Part shown: in pieces, positions 18,188-27,395 of the stretch | How the letters are laid out: each line of letters starts with the position of its first letter | How positions within the stretch are numbered: position 1 is the stretch's first letter | Origin: Psychrobacter aquimaris | Lineage (GTDB): Bacteria; Pseudomonadota; Gammaproteobacteria; Pseudomonadales; Moraxellaceae | Assembly (NCBI RefSeq): GCF_016107525.1 | Contig: NZ_JABASR010000002.1 | Location: 237,098 to 301,097, forward strand | DNA length: 64,000 bases | Direction: 5' to 3' | Made by a program: the position numbers and the translations under genes | The notes under the pieces: model-generated | Told to the model about the DNA's origin: nothing | The model's database searches: none | Seen by the model: only the letters and a program-made list of their open reading frames with translations

Positions 18188-18517
18188 TTATACTTCAGCA
18201 GGCTTGGATATATCGCTATCTTTGCTAGATATTTGCTTATAAGTAATATCCAAAATCTCTTGGCACCATTCTGGCAAGTCATCAGCGACTTCATACCACA
18301 TCCAAGTACCATCGCGAACACAGCTTAAGATACCGAGTTTCTTTAAATGGTTCAAATGACGCGATATCGTCGGCTGCGGTTGATCCAGTATTTCTACTAG
18401 CTCACCCACACAGCGTGATTCTTTATTAAATAGAATTTGAAATATTTTTAATCGCGTCGGGTCAGATAAGACTTTAAATAACTCGATAGGTCGTATCGTA
18501 AAATTATTATCAGACAT
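18188..18517 (-). CDS. ArsR/SmtB-family transcriptional regulator
   Basis: 109-residue winged-helix repressor: FKVLSDPTRLKIFQIL, then CVGELVEIL, then QPQPTISRHLNHLKKLGIL (recognition helix) and a beta-wing around DGTWMWYEV. A single Cys sits at the position where ArsR-type sensors have their CXC metalloid motif (SRCVGEL), and two others follow (LSCV, EWCQ). Metal or metalloid sensing is possible but not proven. The start at 18517 (MSDNNFTIRP) was chosen; 38 codons of open frame upstream, to 18631, lack family similarity. No ars genes are adjacent; the bfd iron gene is divergent. Confidence 0.82.
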   Translation of the reverse strand: MSDNNFTIRPIELFKVLSDPTRLKIFQILFNKESRCVGELVEILDQPQPTISRHLNHLKKLGILSCVRDGTWMWYEVADDLPEWCQEILDITYKQISSKDSDISKPAEV

Positions 18518-18739
18518 AGAACAATTCCAATTGAGCTTTGTTAATAGGGGTTCAATATAACAGTAGTTATCTACAAAATCGATTAAAAAATGAGCTAAAT
18601 TACAGTTCGTCGTTAATTTACTACCTTTCATAATATTCGGTTACACGCACGCTTATATCCACTTACATCAATTAATCGCGTGTAATATAAGCGTATTTTT
18701 ATAACGGTGATTTTATCTTCAATAATATGTCAAATACTA

Positions 18740-18768
18740 TTGCAAATGATAATAGTTATCGTTATTAT
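18740..18768 (+). promoter_or_regulatory. bfd promoter with Fur box in the spacer
   Basis: TTGCAA (18740-18745) and TATTAT (18763-18768) are spaced by 17 bp, a good sigma-70 arrangement. The spacer contains GATAATAGTTATCGTTAT, close to the Fur 19-mer of GATAAT-like hexamers. Repression of bfd by Fur with iron is well known in other bacteria. Confidence 0.65.
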
Positions 18769-18896
18769 ATATCAGTCAATAAAAATGACCGTGAATATCG
18801 AAACAAACACTCTATTCATCATTTTTATCATCCACGCATTGAACTTATGAGCAATAAAAGTAGTTACCGAATAGCGGTATTCAGAGGAGCCAGTCC

Positions 18897-19088
18897 ATGT
18901 ACGTATGCATCTGTAATGACGTAAAAGAAAAGCAAGTCAAAGCAGCCATTGCTTCAGGTATTGATACCCTTGACGGTCTAAAAGATACCCTCGATGTTGC
19001 GACTTGCTGTGGCTGCTGTGAGCCGATGGTTAACGATTACCTAGATGAGCATCACGCTAAACTTGATGTCTTGGCTTACGCCGTTTAA
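18897..19088 (+). CDS. bfd: Bacterioferritin-associated ferredoxin
   Basis: 63-residue [2Fe-2S] protein that donates electrons to bacterioferritin to release stored iron. The ligand pattern is MYVCICND near the N-terminus and ATCCGCCEP near residue 37, i.e. CXC followed by a CXXC, as in Bfd. AGAGGAG lies 8 nt upstream of the ATG. A Fur-box promoter stands about 130 nt upstream, and the two bacterioferritin genes follow on the same strand. Confidence 0.92.
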   Translation: MYVCICNDVKEKQVKAAIASGIDTLDGLKDTLDVATCCGCCEPMVNDYLDEHHAKLDVLAYAV

Positions 19089-19514
19089 GGGTTATCGATT
19101 TAGAGCTTTACTATCCATATATTCCTCACGCTAATATCACTAATGCACCTCGACACCACATACATTCTATTTCGCACTTATCCTTTGTTCATTAGATATA
19201 AAGGGTAAGTTGCTAGCGTCCGTATAACTTTACTCATACACCTACTTAAATGATAATGAGCATCATTAGCAGCCATTATTACGGTAACCAGCGCCAACTA
19301 AAGCTAGCTAATTATGATTCTCAATTAGCATCTTATTCTTAGTTCATAACATTACAAGCTGTATAGCGCCTATATGCTACTATATCTGTCTCACGTTGTA
19401 AGACGTTTTTTTTGATTTTGATCTTTACTGAGCAGTTTACCAATAGTACTATCCTTATATGGATAATTATGAATTTATGGTGGTCTGTAAAATATAAATA
19501 GGGGAGTATAGGTT
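19089..19514. promoter_or_regulatory. Leader/promoter region of the bacterioferritin genes with Fur-like sites
   Basis: 426-bp non-coding gap. Two Fur-box-like elements are visible: TGATAATGAGCATCATTA (19251-19268) and a near-palindrome starting CTAATTATGATTCTC (19308-19330). No ORF of note. It should contain the bfr promoter; the sites suggest iron control, direct or indirect. Confidence 0.45.
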
Positions 19515-20003
19515 ATGATAGGTAGCCCAAAAGTCATTGATTATTTGAATTTTTTGTTAGGCGGTGAGCTGGCAGCGCGTGACCAGTATTTTATTCACTC
19601 AGAAATGTATGCTGAGTGGCATTATGGCAAACTGTACGATCGTATCCATCATGAGATGGAAGATGAGACACTACACGCCCAAGCTATCATTCGCCGTATT
19701 CTAATGCTGAGCGGTACGCCAAAAATGACGGTCAATGCCATCAATATCGGTGCCACTGTTCCTGAAATGCTGCAACTGGACCTTGAGCTAGAGTATCAAG
19801 TACAGCAGCACTTAAAAGACGGTATTGCTCTCTGTGAAGCAGAGCGTGATTATGTCACGCGTGAGATGTTGGTAGAGCAACTAAAAGACACTGAAGAAGA
19901 CCATGCGCATTGGCTTGAGCAAAAATTGCGCTTAATTGATATGATCGGTCTGCCCAATTATCTACAAAGCCAAATGGCTGAAGTCACTCCCAATCTTGTC
20001 TAA
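19515..20003 (+). CDS. Bacterioferritin, ferroxidase-type subunit
   Basis: 162-residue ferritin-like four-helix protein for iron oxidation and storage. By alignment with E. coli Bfr the ferroxidase ligands are kept: Glu18 ([11 protein letters not shown]), Glu51 and His54 ([10 protein letters not shown]), a Glu at 93 (the Glu94 equivalent) and Glu127/His130 ([12 protein letters not shown]). The heme-axial Met52 is replaced by Thr. This subunit therefore should oxidise iron but not bind heme between subunits. It lies 65 nt upstream of a second Bfr with the opposite pattern, so a mixed 24-mer is likely. Confidence 0.9.
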   Translation: MIGSPKVIDYLNFLLGGELAARDQYFIHSEMYAEWHYGKLYDRIHHEMEDETLHAQAIIRRILMLSGTPKMTVNAINIGATVPEMLQLDLELEYQVQQHLKDGIALCEAERDYVTREMLVEQLKDTEEDHAHWLEQKLRLIDMIGLPNYLQSQMAEVTPNLV

Positions 20004-20068
20004 TGCCACGACAGATATGAACGGTCATAATATTTAGCTTATACACATATAGTAGGGAGAGAGACATA

Positions 20069-20548
20069 ATGAAAGGGGATAAAGAGGTCATTCGCGCTTT
20101 AAACAAAGTGCTCGGACAGTCATTGATTGCCATTAATCAGTACTTTTTACATGCTCGCATTGCGCGTCATTGGGGGTTAGAAGCCCTTAATGAAAGTTTT
20201 TATAAGCAATCCATCGCTGAGATGAAATGGTCTGATGAGCTGATTGCACGGATTTTATTGCTAGGTGGCTTACCAAATTTGCAAGATTACGGCAAGATGT
20301 TCATCGGTGAAGATGTGCCAGAGATTATTGAGTGCAATTTGCGCTTAGAAAAACAAAAATTCGATATCATTACCGATGCAATAGCCCTATGTGAAACTAA
20401 GTCTGACTATGTGTCGCGCCAGCTATTAGTGACGCTAAAAGATGGTAATGAAGAGTATCAAGACTGGTTAGAAACGCAGGAAGATCTAATAGAGAGTATT
20501 GGGGCTGAGCGCTATATCCAATCACAAATGGATGATGATGCGCCTTAA
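20069..20548 (+). CDS. Bacterioferritin, heme-binding subunit
   Basis: 159-residue bacterioferritin. The heme ligand Met52 is present (IAEMKWSDEL). The ferroxidase site is broken: Glu18 is Ser (GQSLIAINQYF), His54 is Trp, and the Glu127/His130 region reads KDGNEEYQDWLE with Tyr at the His position. It should bind heme and provide the electron path, while the upstream subunit oxidises iron, as in the two-gene bacterioferritins known in some Proteobacteria. GGGAGAGAG precedes the ATG. A terminator follows. Confidence 0.9.
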   Translation: MKGDKEVIRALNKVLGQSLIAINQYFLHARIARHWGLEALNESFYKQSIAEMKWSDELIARILLLGGLPNLQDYGKMFIGEDVPEIIECNLRLEKQKFDIITDAIALCETKSDYVSRQLLVTLKDGNEEYQDWLETQEDLIESIGAERYIQSQMDDDAP

Positions 20549-20585
20549 TGCGTTATTATTGTTGCAATGAATCGTAGTATGCTCT

Positions 20586-20637
20586 AAAAATGCCAGCATG
20601 TGAGTGATTATAAACCACACCACACGCTGGCATTTTT
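20586..20637. terminator. Bidirectional terminator after the bacterioferritin pair
   Basis: Stem AAAAATGCCAGC (20586-20597) / GCTGGCATTTTT (20626-20637), extended inward by TGTG/CACA after one mismatch. It sits between convergent bfr and the MFS gene. Confidence 0.82.
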
Positions 20638-20674
20638 ATGTCTAATATTTGACAATGCTTGCTATATAAGCGTC

Positions 20675-22051
20675 TCAGTATAAGCCGCGCCCATCTTCAG
20701 GCTTAAGTCGCAAAAAGTACAGCCCTGAGAGGATAGTTAACACCCCAAGTATCCAATAGGTGGTTTGAAACGCTGTCAGTGTATCCATTTGTAGGCGTTC
20801 ACGTAACAGCGTCAGTACCGCTGCCCCAAAGGCAATACCGAAACTAATGGCCAATTGCTGATTAACCGCCATCAAGCTATTGCCACTACTGGTTTGTGTC
20901 CCTTGTAAGTCGCCAATGGTAATCGTATTCATCGCACTGAATTGCATTGAGTTACAAGCACCCATTATGGTCAAAATAGGGATAAACCACAGCCACTGGG
21001 AGGCGTCGTTAAATTGTGCCAATACAATGATAAGTGAGCCCATAAACAAAGTATTGTAGACCAGAACCTTACGATAGGTATAACGCTGAATAATCTTACT
21101 TACCCACGGCTTGATACCGATGGCACCGACCGCGATGGGTGCAAGTAGCCAACCTGCCTGCGACGGTGAGTATTCAAACACCACTTGCAGCAACAGCGGT
21201 AACAAGAATGGCACCGCACTGATGCCTAAGCGCGTGAATAAGTTGCCAGTGATGCCAATACGAAAGGTGCGAATGTCAAACAAACTCAAGGGGAATAATG
21301 GTGCTTGACGACGCTTGGCGTGCCAGACGTAGGCCCCTATTAATAAACTGGCAAGCAAACTAAGTAACAAACCATAAAACCCTCGACCAGCCTGTGAGCC
21401 GAATTCTACGGCAAGGGTAAACCCACAAGCCGCTGCCGCAAATAACAAAAACCCTGTCCAATCAAGACGCTTAGTATCCTCAAATAATGCGGGCACCAAT
21501 TTTTTGCCCAAGATAAAACCTGCAATACCCATTGGTATATTGATCAAAAATATCCAGTGCCAGCTGGTGTATTGTACGATATAGCCGCCTAAGACAGGGC
21601 CTACTAGCGGTGCTACCAAGGCAGGAATCACCGCAAAATTCATGACGGTCAACAGTTTATTGCGTGGATAGGATTTGACCAATATTAAGCGAGCCACAGG
21701 CGTCATCATCGCCCCGCCAATACCTTGGATGACCCGTGAGCCAATCAAAAAATCTAACGTAGGCGACGCGGCACATAGCATCGAACCAATACAAAAAATA
21801 ATAATCGCTGCCAAAAATACTCGGCGCGTGCCATATTTATCGGCCAAAAAACCACTGATAGGAATAAATATGGCCAAAGTTAGCGCATAACTAATCACTG
21901 CCCACTGCATCTTTAAAGGAGACTCACCCAACGCCTGTGCCATCTGCGGCAATGACGTATTTAATATAGTGGCGTCCAAAATTTGCATAAATAGCGCCAC
22001 CGCTAGCACATAGGGCAAGTATTTATCTTGTGTCGGGGTTAGCGTTACCAT
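20675..22051 (-). CDS. MFS efflux transporter, DHA2 (EmrB/MdtD-like) family
   Basis: 458-residue inner-membrane proton-driven exporter with about 14 hydrophobic segments. Motifs: LDATILNTSLPQMAQALGES (DHA2 motif D1), GFLADKYGTRRVF (motif A) and PLVGPVLGGYIVQY (motif C). Overall it resembles E. coli MdtD closely (QWAVISYALTLAIFIPISG, SSGNSLMAVNQQL). The substrate is unknown; an MdtD relative exports iron-citrate in Salmonella, so the location next to iron genes is notable but may be chance. GAG lies 7 nt before the ATG. It is divergent from the GST gene. Confidence 0.88.
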   Translation of the reverse strand: MVTLTPTQDKYLPYVLAVALFMQILDATILNTSLPQMAQALGESPLKMQWAVISYALTLAIFIPISGFLADKYGTRRVFLAAIIIFCIGSMLCAASPTLDFLIGSRVIQGIGGAMMTPVARLILVKSYPRNKLLTVMNFAVIPALVAPLVGPVLGGYIVQYTSWHWIFLINIPMGIAGFILGKKLVPALFEDTKRLDWTGFLLFAAAACGFTLAVEFGSQAGRGFYGLLLSLLASLLIGAYVWHAKRRQAPLFPLSLFDIRTFRIGITGNLFTRLGISAVPFLLPLLLQVVFEYSPSQAGWLLAPIAVGAIGIKPWVSKIIQRYTYRKVLVYNTLFMGSLIIVLAQFNDASQWLWFIPILTIMGACNSMQFSAMNTITIGDLQGTQTSSGNSLMAVNQQLAISFGIAFGAAVLTLLRERLQMDTLTAFQTTYWILGVLTILSGLYFLRLKPEDGRGLY

Positions 22052-22352
22052 GTAAATCTCATTAGATATCCCATCATAAAACGAGCAAAATAGTCTATTG
22101 ATGACTAATTCGCTATATAAGTCGAGTAGTATAAGAAAGACTCAATCATAATAAAAGAGAATCAAAGTAACGGCTTGCCGTTGAGGTTATGGAATACTGC
22201 GTTTAGAGACAATAGTATTAACATTGCTTACAAGAGAAGACTTTAATACCAAGGCTAGTTATCGTTATAGTAAACCCTCGCTAACGACTGAAGCCAACAT
22301 AAACAGAAGTAGCAACAACACGATAAAGATAAAGATAAACTGAGGATATATT
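22052..22352. promoter_or_regulatory. Divergent region between the MFS and GST genes
   Basis: 301 bp, AT-rich, must hold two divergent promoters. I see no convincing operator or hairpin. Confidence 0.25.
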
Positions 22353-23201
22353 ATGAGTCAGGAAAACAACAAAGCTTGCAATGATACCGATGGGCAAAGT
22401 GATAAATATGTACCGCCCAAAGTTTGGACGCAGGACAAAGATAACGGTGGTAAGTTTGCCAGCATCAATCGTCCAACAGCGGGTGCGCGCCATGATAAAG
22501 CGCTGCCGGTAGGTGATGCGCCCTTACAGCTGTATTCATTGAATACACCAAATGGTGTCAAGGTCAATATACTGTTAGAAGAGCTTGCCGAGCTTGGTAT
22601 TAAAGGTGCGGAATATAATGCCTATAAGATTGATATCTCTCAGGGAGATCAGTTTGGTTCTGGCTTTGTGGCAATAAACCCTAACTCAAAAATTCCAGCC
22701 TTGGTTGATCACTCTAGCAGCGAGGAGCCAATTGCACTTTTTGAGTCTGGCGCTATCTTGATGTATCTTGCAGAGAAATTCGGCCAATTTATGCCTTTAT
22801 CACTTGGTAAAGCACGGGCAGATTGTTTGTCTTGGGTCATGTGGCAGATGGGCAGTGCGCCTTTCTTAGGTGGAGGCTTCGGACATTTTTATGCTTATGC
22901 GCCTGAACCACTGGAGTACCCAATCAACCGCTATACAATGGAAACCAAACGCCAGCTTGATGTATTAGATACCCATCTAAAAGCCAGCACTTATATGTGT
23001 GGCAACAACGAAGCTGATTATAATATTGCGGATATGATTATTTGGGCGTGGTATGGACAATTGGTGCTTGGTAAGCTCTATGATGCCGCAGAGTTCCTGC
23101 AAGTTGATGACTACAAGCATCTGAAACGCTGGGCACAGGCAATTGCTGAACGTCCAGCTGTTAAGCGTGCTGTAGACTTATCATTGAAGCCTATTGACTA
23201 A
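22353..23201 (+). CDS. yghU: Glutathione S-transferase, YghU-like (disulfide-bond oxidoreductase)
   Basis: 282-residue cytosolic GST of the Nu class. It matches E. coli YghU from start to end: YVPPKVWTQDKDNGGKFASI, INRPTAG, LQLYSLNTPNGVKV, NPNSKIPALVDH, FESGAILMYLAEKFG, APFLGGGFGHFYAYAP. Characterised relatives bind two glutathione molecules and have disulfide reductase activity. The thioredoxin-fold N-terminal domain covers about residues 55-145 and the helical domain about 150-270. GAGG precedes the ATG. A terminator at 23238-23275 follows. Confidence 0.9.
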   Translation: MSQENNKACNDTDGQSDKYVPPKVWTQDKDNGGKFASINRPTAGARHDKALPVGDAPLQLYSLNTPNGVKVNILLEELAELGIKGAEYNAYKIDISQGDQFGSGFVAINPNSKIPALVDHSSSEEPIALFESGAILMYLAEKFGQFMPLSLGKARADCLSWVMWQMGSAPFLGGGFGHFYAYAPEPLEYPINRYTMETKRQLDVLDTHLKASTYMCGNNEADYNIADMIIWAWYGQLVLGKLYDAAEFLQVDDYKHLKRWAQAIAERPAVKRAVDLSLKPID

Positions 23202-23237
23202 AGCAACCGATAGCAGATACCTCTATAAAAATAACCA

Positions 23238-23275
23238 GGCTGATAGGCGATGTGCTTATCAGCCTTGATTTTTTT
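23238..23275 (+). terminator. Intrinsic terminator after the YghU-like gene
   Basis: 8-bp GC-rich stem GGCTGATA (23238-23245) / TATCAGCC (23257-23264), then TTGATTTTTTT. Confidence 0.75.
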
Positions 23276-23745
23276 AGCCATCTTGCTATTCTGTATTCAT
23301 ATATAGTTATATTTAAATAGATATACACTCACCTGTTTACATAATGGTACATTAGTACAACAGATAGAAACATCAGTGCGTTAAGATAGCAGATATTACC
23401 TTAAGAAGCAGGGATTTACACTGCTGCTTTAATCGATTTAACATCGTTTGGATACCAGTAAGGCGAGTGATAGTGCTACCCAAAGTAGGCTGAGTGAGTC
23501 TGCCAGCGTATCCGATTGAATTGAGATGTGGTTGACTATATTGATGGATAACGATTATGAAGAATGATAACCGTAAACGGATCAACTTCTCACTACAGGC
23601 AATGACTAACGGTTTAAAAGTTGCCAATACGACACTCAGCGCCATTCAGAACTGTCAACAGATAGACGCTGATCAACATTCAATATTGCAAGACAAACCC
23701 GACTTAACCACGCATCCTAAAAAAATAAAAAAGATACTCTTGTTA
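23276..23745. other. Gap before the DUF1176 gene
   Basis: About 470 bp. The DUF1176 frame is open from 23557, but codons 23557-23745 do not look like the family and precede the signal peptide. Nothing else recognised; the DUF1176 promoter should lie here. Confidence 0.3.
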
Positions 23746-24828
23746 ATGATAAAAAATAAAATACGATTACCTATGTTTGCTGCTATCAGCGCAGCTTTAT
23801 TTAGCACAGTGACTATGGCCAGCAATGGCGTTGAATTTACCAATCAAGACTGGCAAGTAGTCTGTGATAATACCCGTACATGCCGGCTGGCTGGCTATCA
23901 AGCAGAAAATAATAGCGAATTCCCTATATCGGTATTGCTCATACGCCGCGCAGGCGCAAATGCGGGTGTGGATGGCAAAGTAAAGCTTGGCGGTGCTAAA
24001 GAAAGCTCGTCTAAAGCCTTGATGCAACTTGGCAATCGTCACCGTATATCATTGTTTATCAATGGTAGAGACTATGGTGAGACCAAGCCTTTTTCAGCCG
24101 CAGCAGGAAATGCCGAGCTGACCCCAACACAAGTGACAGCGCTACTAGAGGCACTGACTAAATCAAGCAAAATTGAGCTGGTGCTACGTAACTCGCGCTG
24201 GCAGCTCTCTGATAAAGGTGCTAGTGCTGTCATGCTAAAAGCAGACGAAGCCCAAGGTCGAGTAGGGACATCATCTGCCTTTATCAATACTGATGGTGCC
24301 GCTAAGCCAAATAGCACTGTATTGCCACCCAAGTCCGCACCAAAACTGCGCTTCGTAACGCCTAATCCGAAAGCCATCTCTAGCGACAATAAAAAGTTTG
24401 TCATGAAATCGTCGCAGCTAGCGGCGCTGATGAAAGGCACCATGAAAGATGCAGATAGTGACTGTCCCAATCTATCAGATAAATCACCATGGCGTGTGAG
24501 TCGACTAAATGGCTCACAATTATTAGCACAACACGATTGCTGGACGGGTGCGTATAATGCAGGTGCAGGCATGTGGGTCATTAATGACAGTAAGCCTTAT
24601 AAGCCGATCTTGGTAACCACCAACGCCACTGGCTACGATAAGGGCAAAATCACTTCCATACAAAGAGGTCGCGGCATCGGTGACTGCTTAAGCAAGACGG
24701 ATTGGATATGGACAGGCAAAGCGTTTGAGAAAAGTCATGAAAGCACTACAGGGCTTTGTCGCATGATTGAAGCGGGCGGTGCTTGGCAGCTGCCAACGTA
24801 TGTCACTGAAGTTAATATGGTGCGTTAG
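23746..24828 (+). CDS. DUF1176 domain exported protein
   Basis: Predicted periplasmic protein of about 360 residues. A signal peptide begins at MIKNKIRLPMFAAISAALF and probably ends TMA/SNG. The body matches DUF1176: FTNQDWQVVCDNTRTCRLAGY, RRAGANAG, NGRDYG, SSKIELV, then WRVSRLNGSQLLAQHDCW, GAYNAG and GRGIGDCLSKTDWIWTG. Paired Cys suggest disulfides. Function is unknown. The ATG at 23746 was chosen to put the signal at the N-terminus; the frame is open to an ATG at 23557 (63 codons more), which would bury the signal. No neighbour suggests a role. Confidence 0.8.
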   Translation: MIKNKIRLPMFAAISAALFSTVTMASNGVEFTNQDWQVVCDNTRTCRLAGYQAENNSEFPISVLLIRRAGANAGVDGKVKLGGAKESSSKALMQLGNRHRISLFINGRDYGETKPFSAAAGNAELTPTQVTALLEALTKSSKIELVLRNSRWQLSDKGASAVMLKADEAQGRVGTSSAFINTDGAAKPNSTVLPPKSAPKLRFVTPNPKAISSDNKKFVMKSSQLAALMKGTMKDADSDCPNLSDKSPWRVSRLNGSQLLAQHDCWTGAYNAGAGMWVINDSKPYKPILVTTNATGYDKGKITSIQRGRGIGDCLSKTDWIWTGKAFEKSHESTTGLCRMIEAGGAWQLPTYVTEVNMVR

Positions 24829-25389
24829 CCGCATTGCCAAGCTTATTGAATGCGCATATTTATAAGCAAATTTGCTTTATTTACCTATAATTTGAATAAA
24901 TCGCTACATATAATATTTTATTGTGCTATACTGCGTCGCCACGTTAGCTTAGGCTTTCGTGAATTATGAGATTGATAACATCGCCTGCGATTTTGGGTCT
25001 AGGATGACCATAAGTAATTGTTGCCGATGATTTTGTGTACTTAAATAACCTGTAATGAAAATATCAGTTATTTTTGACTCATATCTTATCTACCAAACCA
25101 TAAATATGGTTTAAATTGGTTGTTATTCGCGATTATCTGCTTTGGACAAAGCATCAATAATACGCTTATATCAAACAAGGATGAGACACTCGGCACTACC
25201 ACCAAAATACGTCAGACAGCACGAACGCATTTATTGTAGAGGCTCTAAGCTTTATTGGCTTGGCTTCTGATTATCGACACTTACATGTGGTCCGATAATT
25301 CTTTAATAAAGGCAGCGTGGTGAACGGTTATCAGTGGTATGCATCAAGCTTGCTGAATTTACAGCAACTTATACTTACCAAGGATTCTC
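24829..25389. promoter_or_regulatory. Long leader of the DEAD-box helicase gene
   Basis: 561 bp without an ORF. An extended -10 element TGCTATACT lies at 24924-24932, which would give a 5' untranslated leader of about 450 nt. A small hairpin AAACCATAAATATGGTTT lies near 25095. Cold-shock helicase genes commonly have such long structured leaders; start site and function are inferred. Confidence 0.45.
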
Positions 25390-27057
25390 ATGACTGATAT
25401 TTTATCTGCAATCGCCGCTGAAAACGGCATCATCGAAAACACTGACACTCCAAATACTGATACTAATAATCAAGCGGCTACTACTGACGCTGTTGACGAA
25501 AACCAAGTTACTTTTACTGATCTTGGCATCGCTAAGCCTATTCTAACTGCACTTGATCGCAGTGGTTATACCAACCCAACGCCTATCCAAGCACAAGCGA
25601 TTCCTTTTGCTCTAGCAGGTCGTGACCTTTTGTTGTCAGCGCAAACGGGTAGTGGTAAAACAGCCGCATTCGTTATCCCAGTACTTGACCGTTTGAGCCG
25701 TGCTACTAGCTTTGACAAACTAACCAAAGCACTTATCCTAACGCCAACGCGTGAGCTTGCTCAGCAAGTACATGATAGCGTACGTACATACTCTAAAGAC
25801 ATGCGCGGTTTGTTCTGTGTGCCACTAGTTGGCGGCGCACCATACAATGGTCAGATCACTGCTCTGAAAAAAGGCGTTCAAGTTATCGTTGCGACCCCTG
25901 GTCGTCTACTTGACCATATCAATGCAGGCCGCGTTGACTTGTCAAACCTAGAAGTATTGGTACTTGACGAAGCTGACCGCATGCTAGACATGGGTTTTGC
26001 TGATGACATCAGTGACATCTTGCGTGCTGCTCCTACTGATCGTCAAACCATCATGTGTTCAGCAACTTGGGATGGCCCAGTAGGTAAAATTGCTGCCAGC
26101 TTCACTAAGAACCCTGAGCGCGTATCTATCAAAGTAGAATCTGCACACATCGAAGAAAAAGTGTACTACTGTGATGATTTCGAACATAAGAACCGTTTAC
26201 TTGACAAAATCGTTTGCCAGCAAGATATGGAACAGATCATTATCTTTGCTGCTACCAAACGTAGCACTGAAAAACTGGCCAAACAGCTACAAGAAGCCGG
26301 TCATAAAGCCAGCTTCCTACATGGCGACTTGCCACAAAGCAAGCGTAACCGTATCGTTCAAGACTTGCGTAATGGCAAAGTAAAAATCCTAGTAGCGACT
26401 GACGTTGCTGCTCGTGGTCTAGACATTCCAGCTATCTCGCACGTTATTAACTATGATCTTCCGCGTCAAACTGAAGATTACGTCCATCGTATCGGTCGTT
26501 GTGGTCGTGCTGGTCGTACTGGTGTGGCTATCAGCCTATGTAGCATGGATGATCGTCCACAGCTAAACGCCATCAACCGTTATCTAGATCGCAAAATGGA
26601 AGTATGCATCATCGAAGGTATGGAACCTAAGAAGACTTACGTACCTAGCGAAAACAAAGGTAATGGTCGTGGCCGTGGTCGTGGTCGCTCTAACGGCGGT
26701 GGTAATGGTCAAGGCCGTGGTCGCTCAAGCGGTGGCTATCAAGGCAATCCTGCTAATGCTCGTGGTCGCTCAAGTGACAGCAGCGCTGCAACTGGTCAAC
26801 GTGCTAGCAATGACAGCGGTTATCAAGGTAAGCCACGTGACACGTCAGGCAAACCAAATGAGCGTTCAGGTGGCAAGCCTTATCAAGGTAAGCGCACTGG
26901 CGGTCCAAGTCGTGGCGACAGCACTGGCGTTCCACGTGGTGAGCGTGCTGCAACTGGTCGTGGTCGTCCAAGTGGCAGCCAAGGCCGTCCAGCTGGTCGT
27001 TCTGACAGCCGTGGCCAAGGTCGTCCAAACGGCGGCAACCGTGGTAACAACTCGTAA
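25390..27057 (+). CDS. DEAD-box ATP-dependent RNA helicase, RhlE/DeaD-like, with RG-rich tail
   Basis: 555-residue RNA helicase. All core motifs are present: Q motif near residue 46 (FTDLGIAKPILTALDRSGY, PTPIQAQAIP), AQTGSGKT, PTRELAQQ, TPGRLLD, DEAD, SAT, and HRIGRCGRAGRTG. After the core, from about residue 420, the tail is low-complexity and rich in Gly, Arg, Ser and Asn (RGRGRGRSNGGG), an RNA-binding RGG-type extension. An acidic Thr/Asn-rich N-terminus of about 40 residues precedes the Q motif. The long leader and the cold-adapted host suggest cold-shock ribosome or mRNA remodelling. RhlE is the nearest named type, but DeaD/CsdA cannot be excluded. Confidence 0.9.
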   Translation: MTDILSAIAAENGIIENTDTPNTDTNNQAATTDAVDENQVTFTDLGIAKPILTALDRSGYTNPTPIQAQAIPFALAGRDLLLSAQTGSGKTAAFVIPVLDRLSRATSFDKLTKALILTPTRELAQQVHDSVRTYSKDMRGLFCVPLVGGAPYNGQITALKKGVQVIVATPGRLLDHINAGRVDLSNLEVLVLDEADRMLDMGFADDISDILRAAPTDRQTIMCSATWDGPVGKIAASFTKNPERVSIKVESAHIEEKVYYCDDFEHKNRLLDKIVCQQDMEQIIIFAATKRSTEKLAKQLQEAGHKASFLHGDLPQSKRNRIVQDLRNGKVKILVATDVAARGLDIPAISHVINYDLPRQTEDYVHRIGRCGRAGRTGVAISLCSMDDRPQLNAINRYLDRKMEVCIIEGMEPKKTYVPSENKGNGRGRGRGRSNGGGNGQGRGRSSGGYQGNPANARGRSSDSSAATGQRASNDSGYQGKPRDTSGKPNERSGGKPYQGKRTGGPSRGDSTGVPRGERAATGRGRPSGSQGRPAGRSDSRGQGRPNGGNRGNNS

Positions 27058-27114
27058 TACAGTTATATTTGGCGATTAAAATTATTGATTCATTAATCGT
27101 CTAAAGATAGCACT

Positions 27115-27147
27115 AAAAAAGCCAGATACTTGTTATCTGGCTTTTTT
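27115..27147. terminator. Intrinsic terminator after the helicase gene
   Basis: Perfect 14-bp stem AAAAAAGCCAGATA / TATCTGGCTTTTTT, 5-nt loop, T-run within and after the 3' arm. Confidence 0.88.
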
Positions 27148-27395
27148 GTGTTTACAGGTTTGAGATTAATAACGATATAAAATGACGAAGACAGTCAAAG
27201 TATCTGCAAATAGTTATGACTTGAACCTCACTGAAACCTTGCGTGATATGCTCAGTCTCGTATTTATGATTGATTGCTTTGCACCTACACAAATACTTAA
27301 AATCGAGTAGGGGATAATAGGGAGTTGCTTGCGTGTCTTTTTTGCCTTGTCTATACTAACAAGCTTTTATTCATCGTGTGCTGCGGAGTCAGTTG

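Noticed and set aside
18727..18924. 65-codon plus frame overlapping the bfd start
   Set aside because: It covers the Fur-box promoter and leader of bfd; composition is not coding.
23557..23745. Upstream extension of the DUF1176 gene
   Set aside because: It would place the signal peptide 63 residues inside the protein; kept only as an alternative start.
26663..27079. 138-codon plus frame over the helicase RG-rich tail
   Set aside because: Val/Ala-rich shadow of the GGT/CGT repeat codons of the tail.
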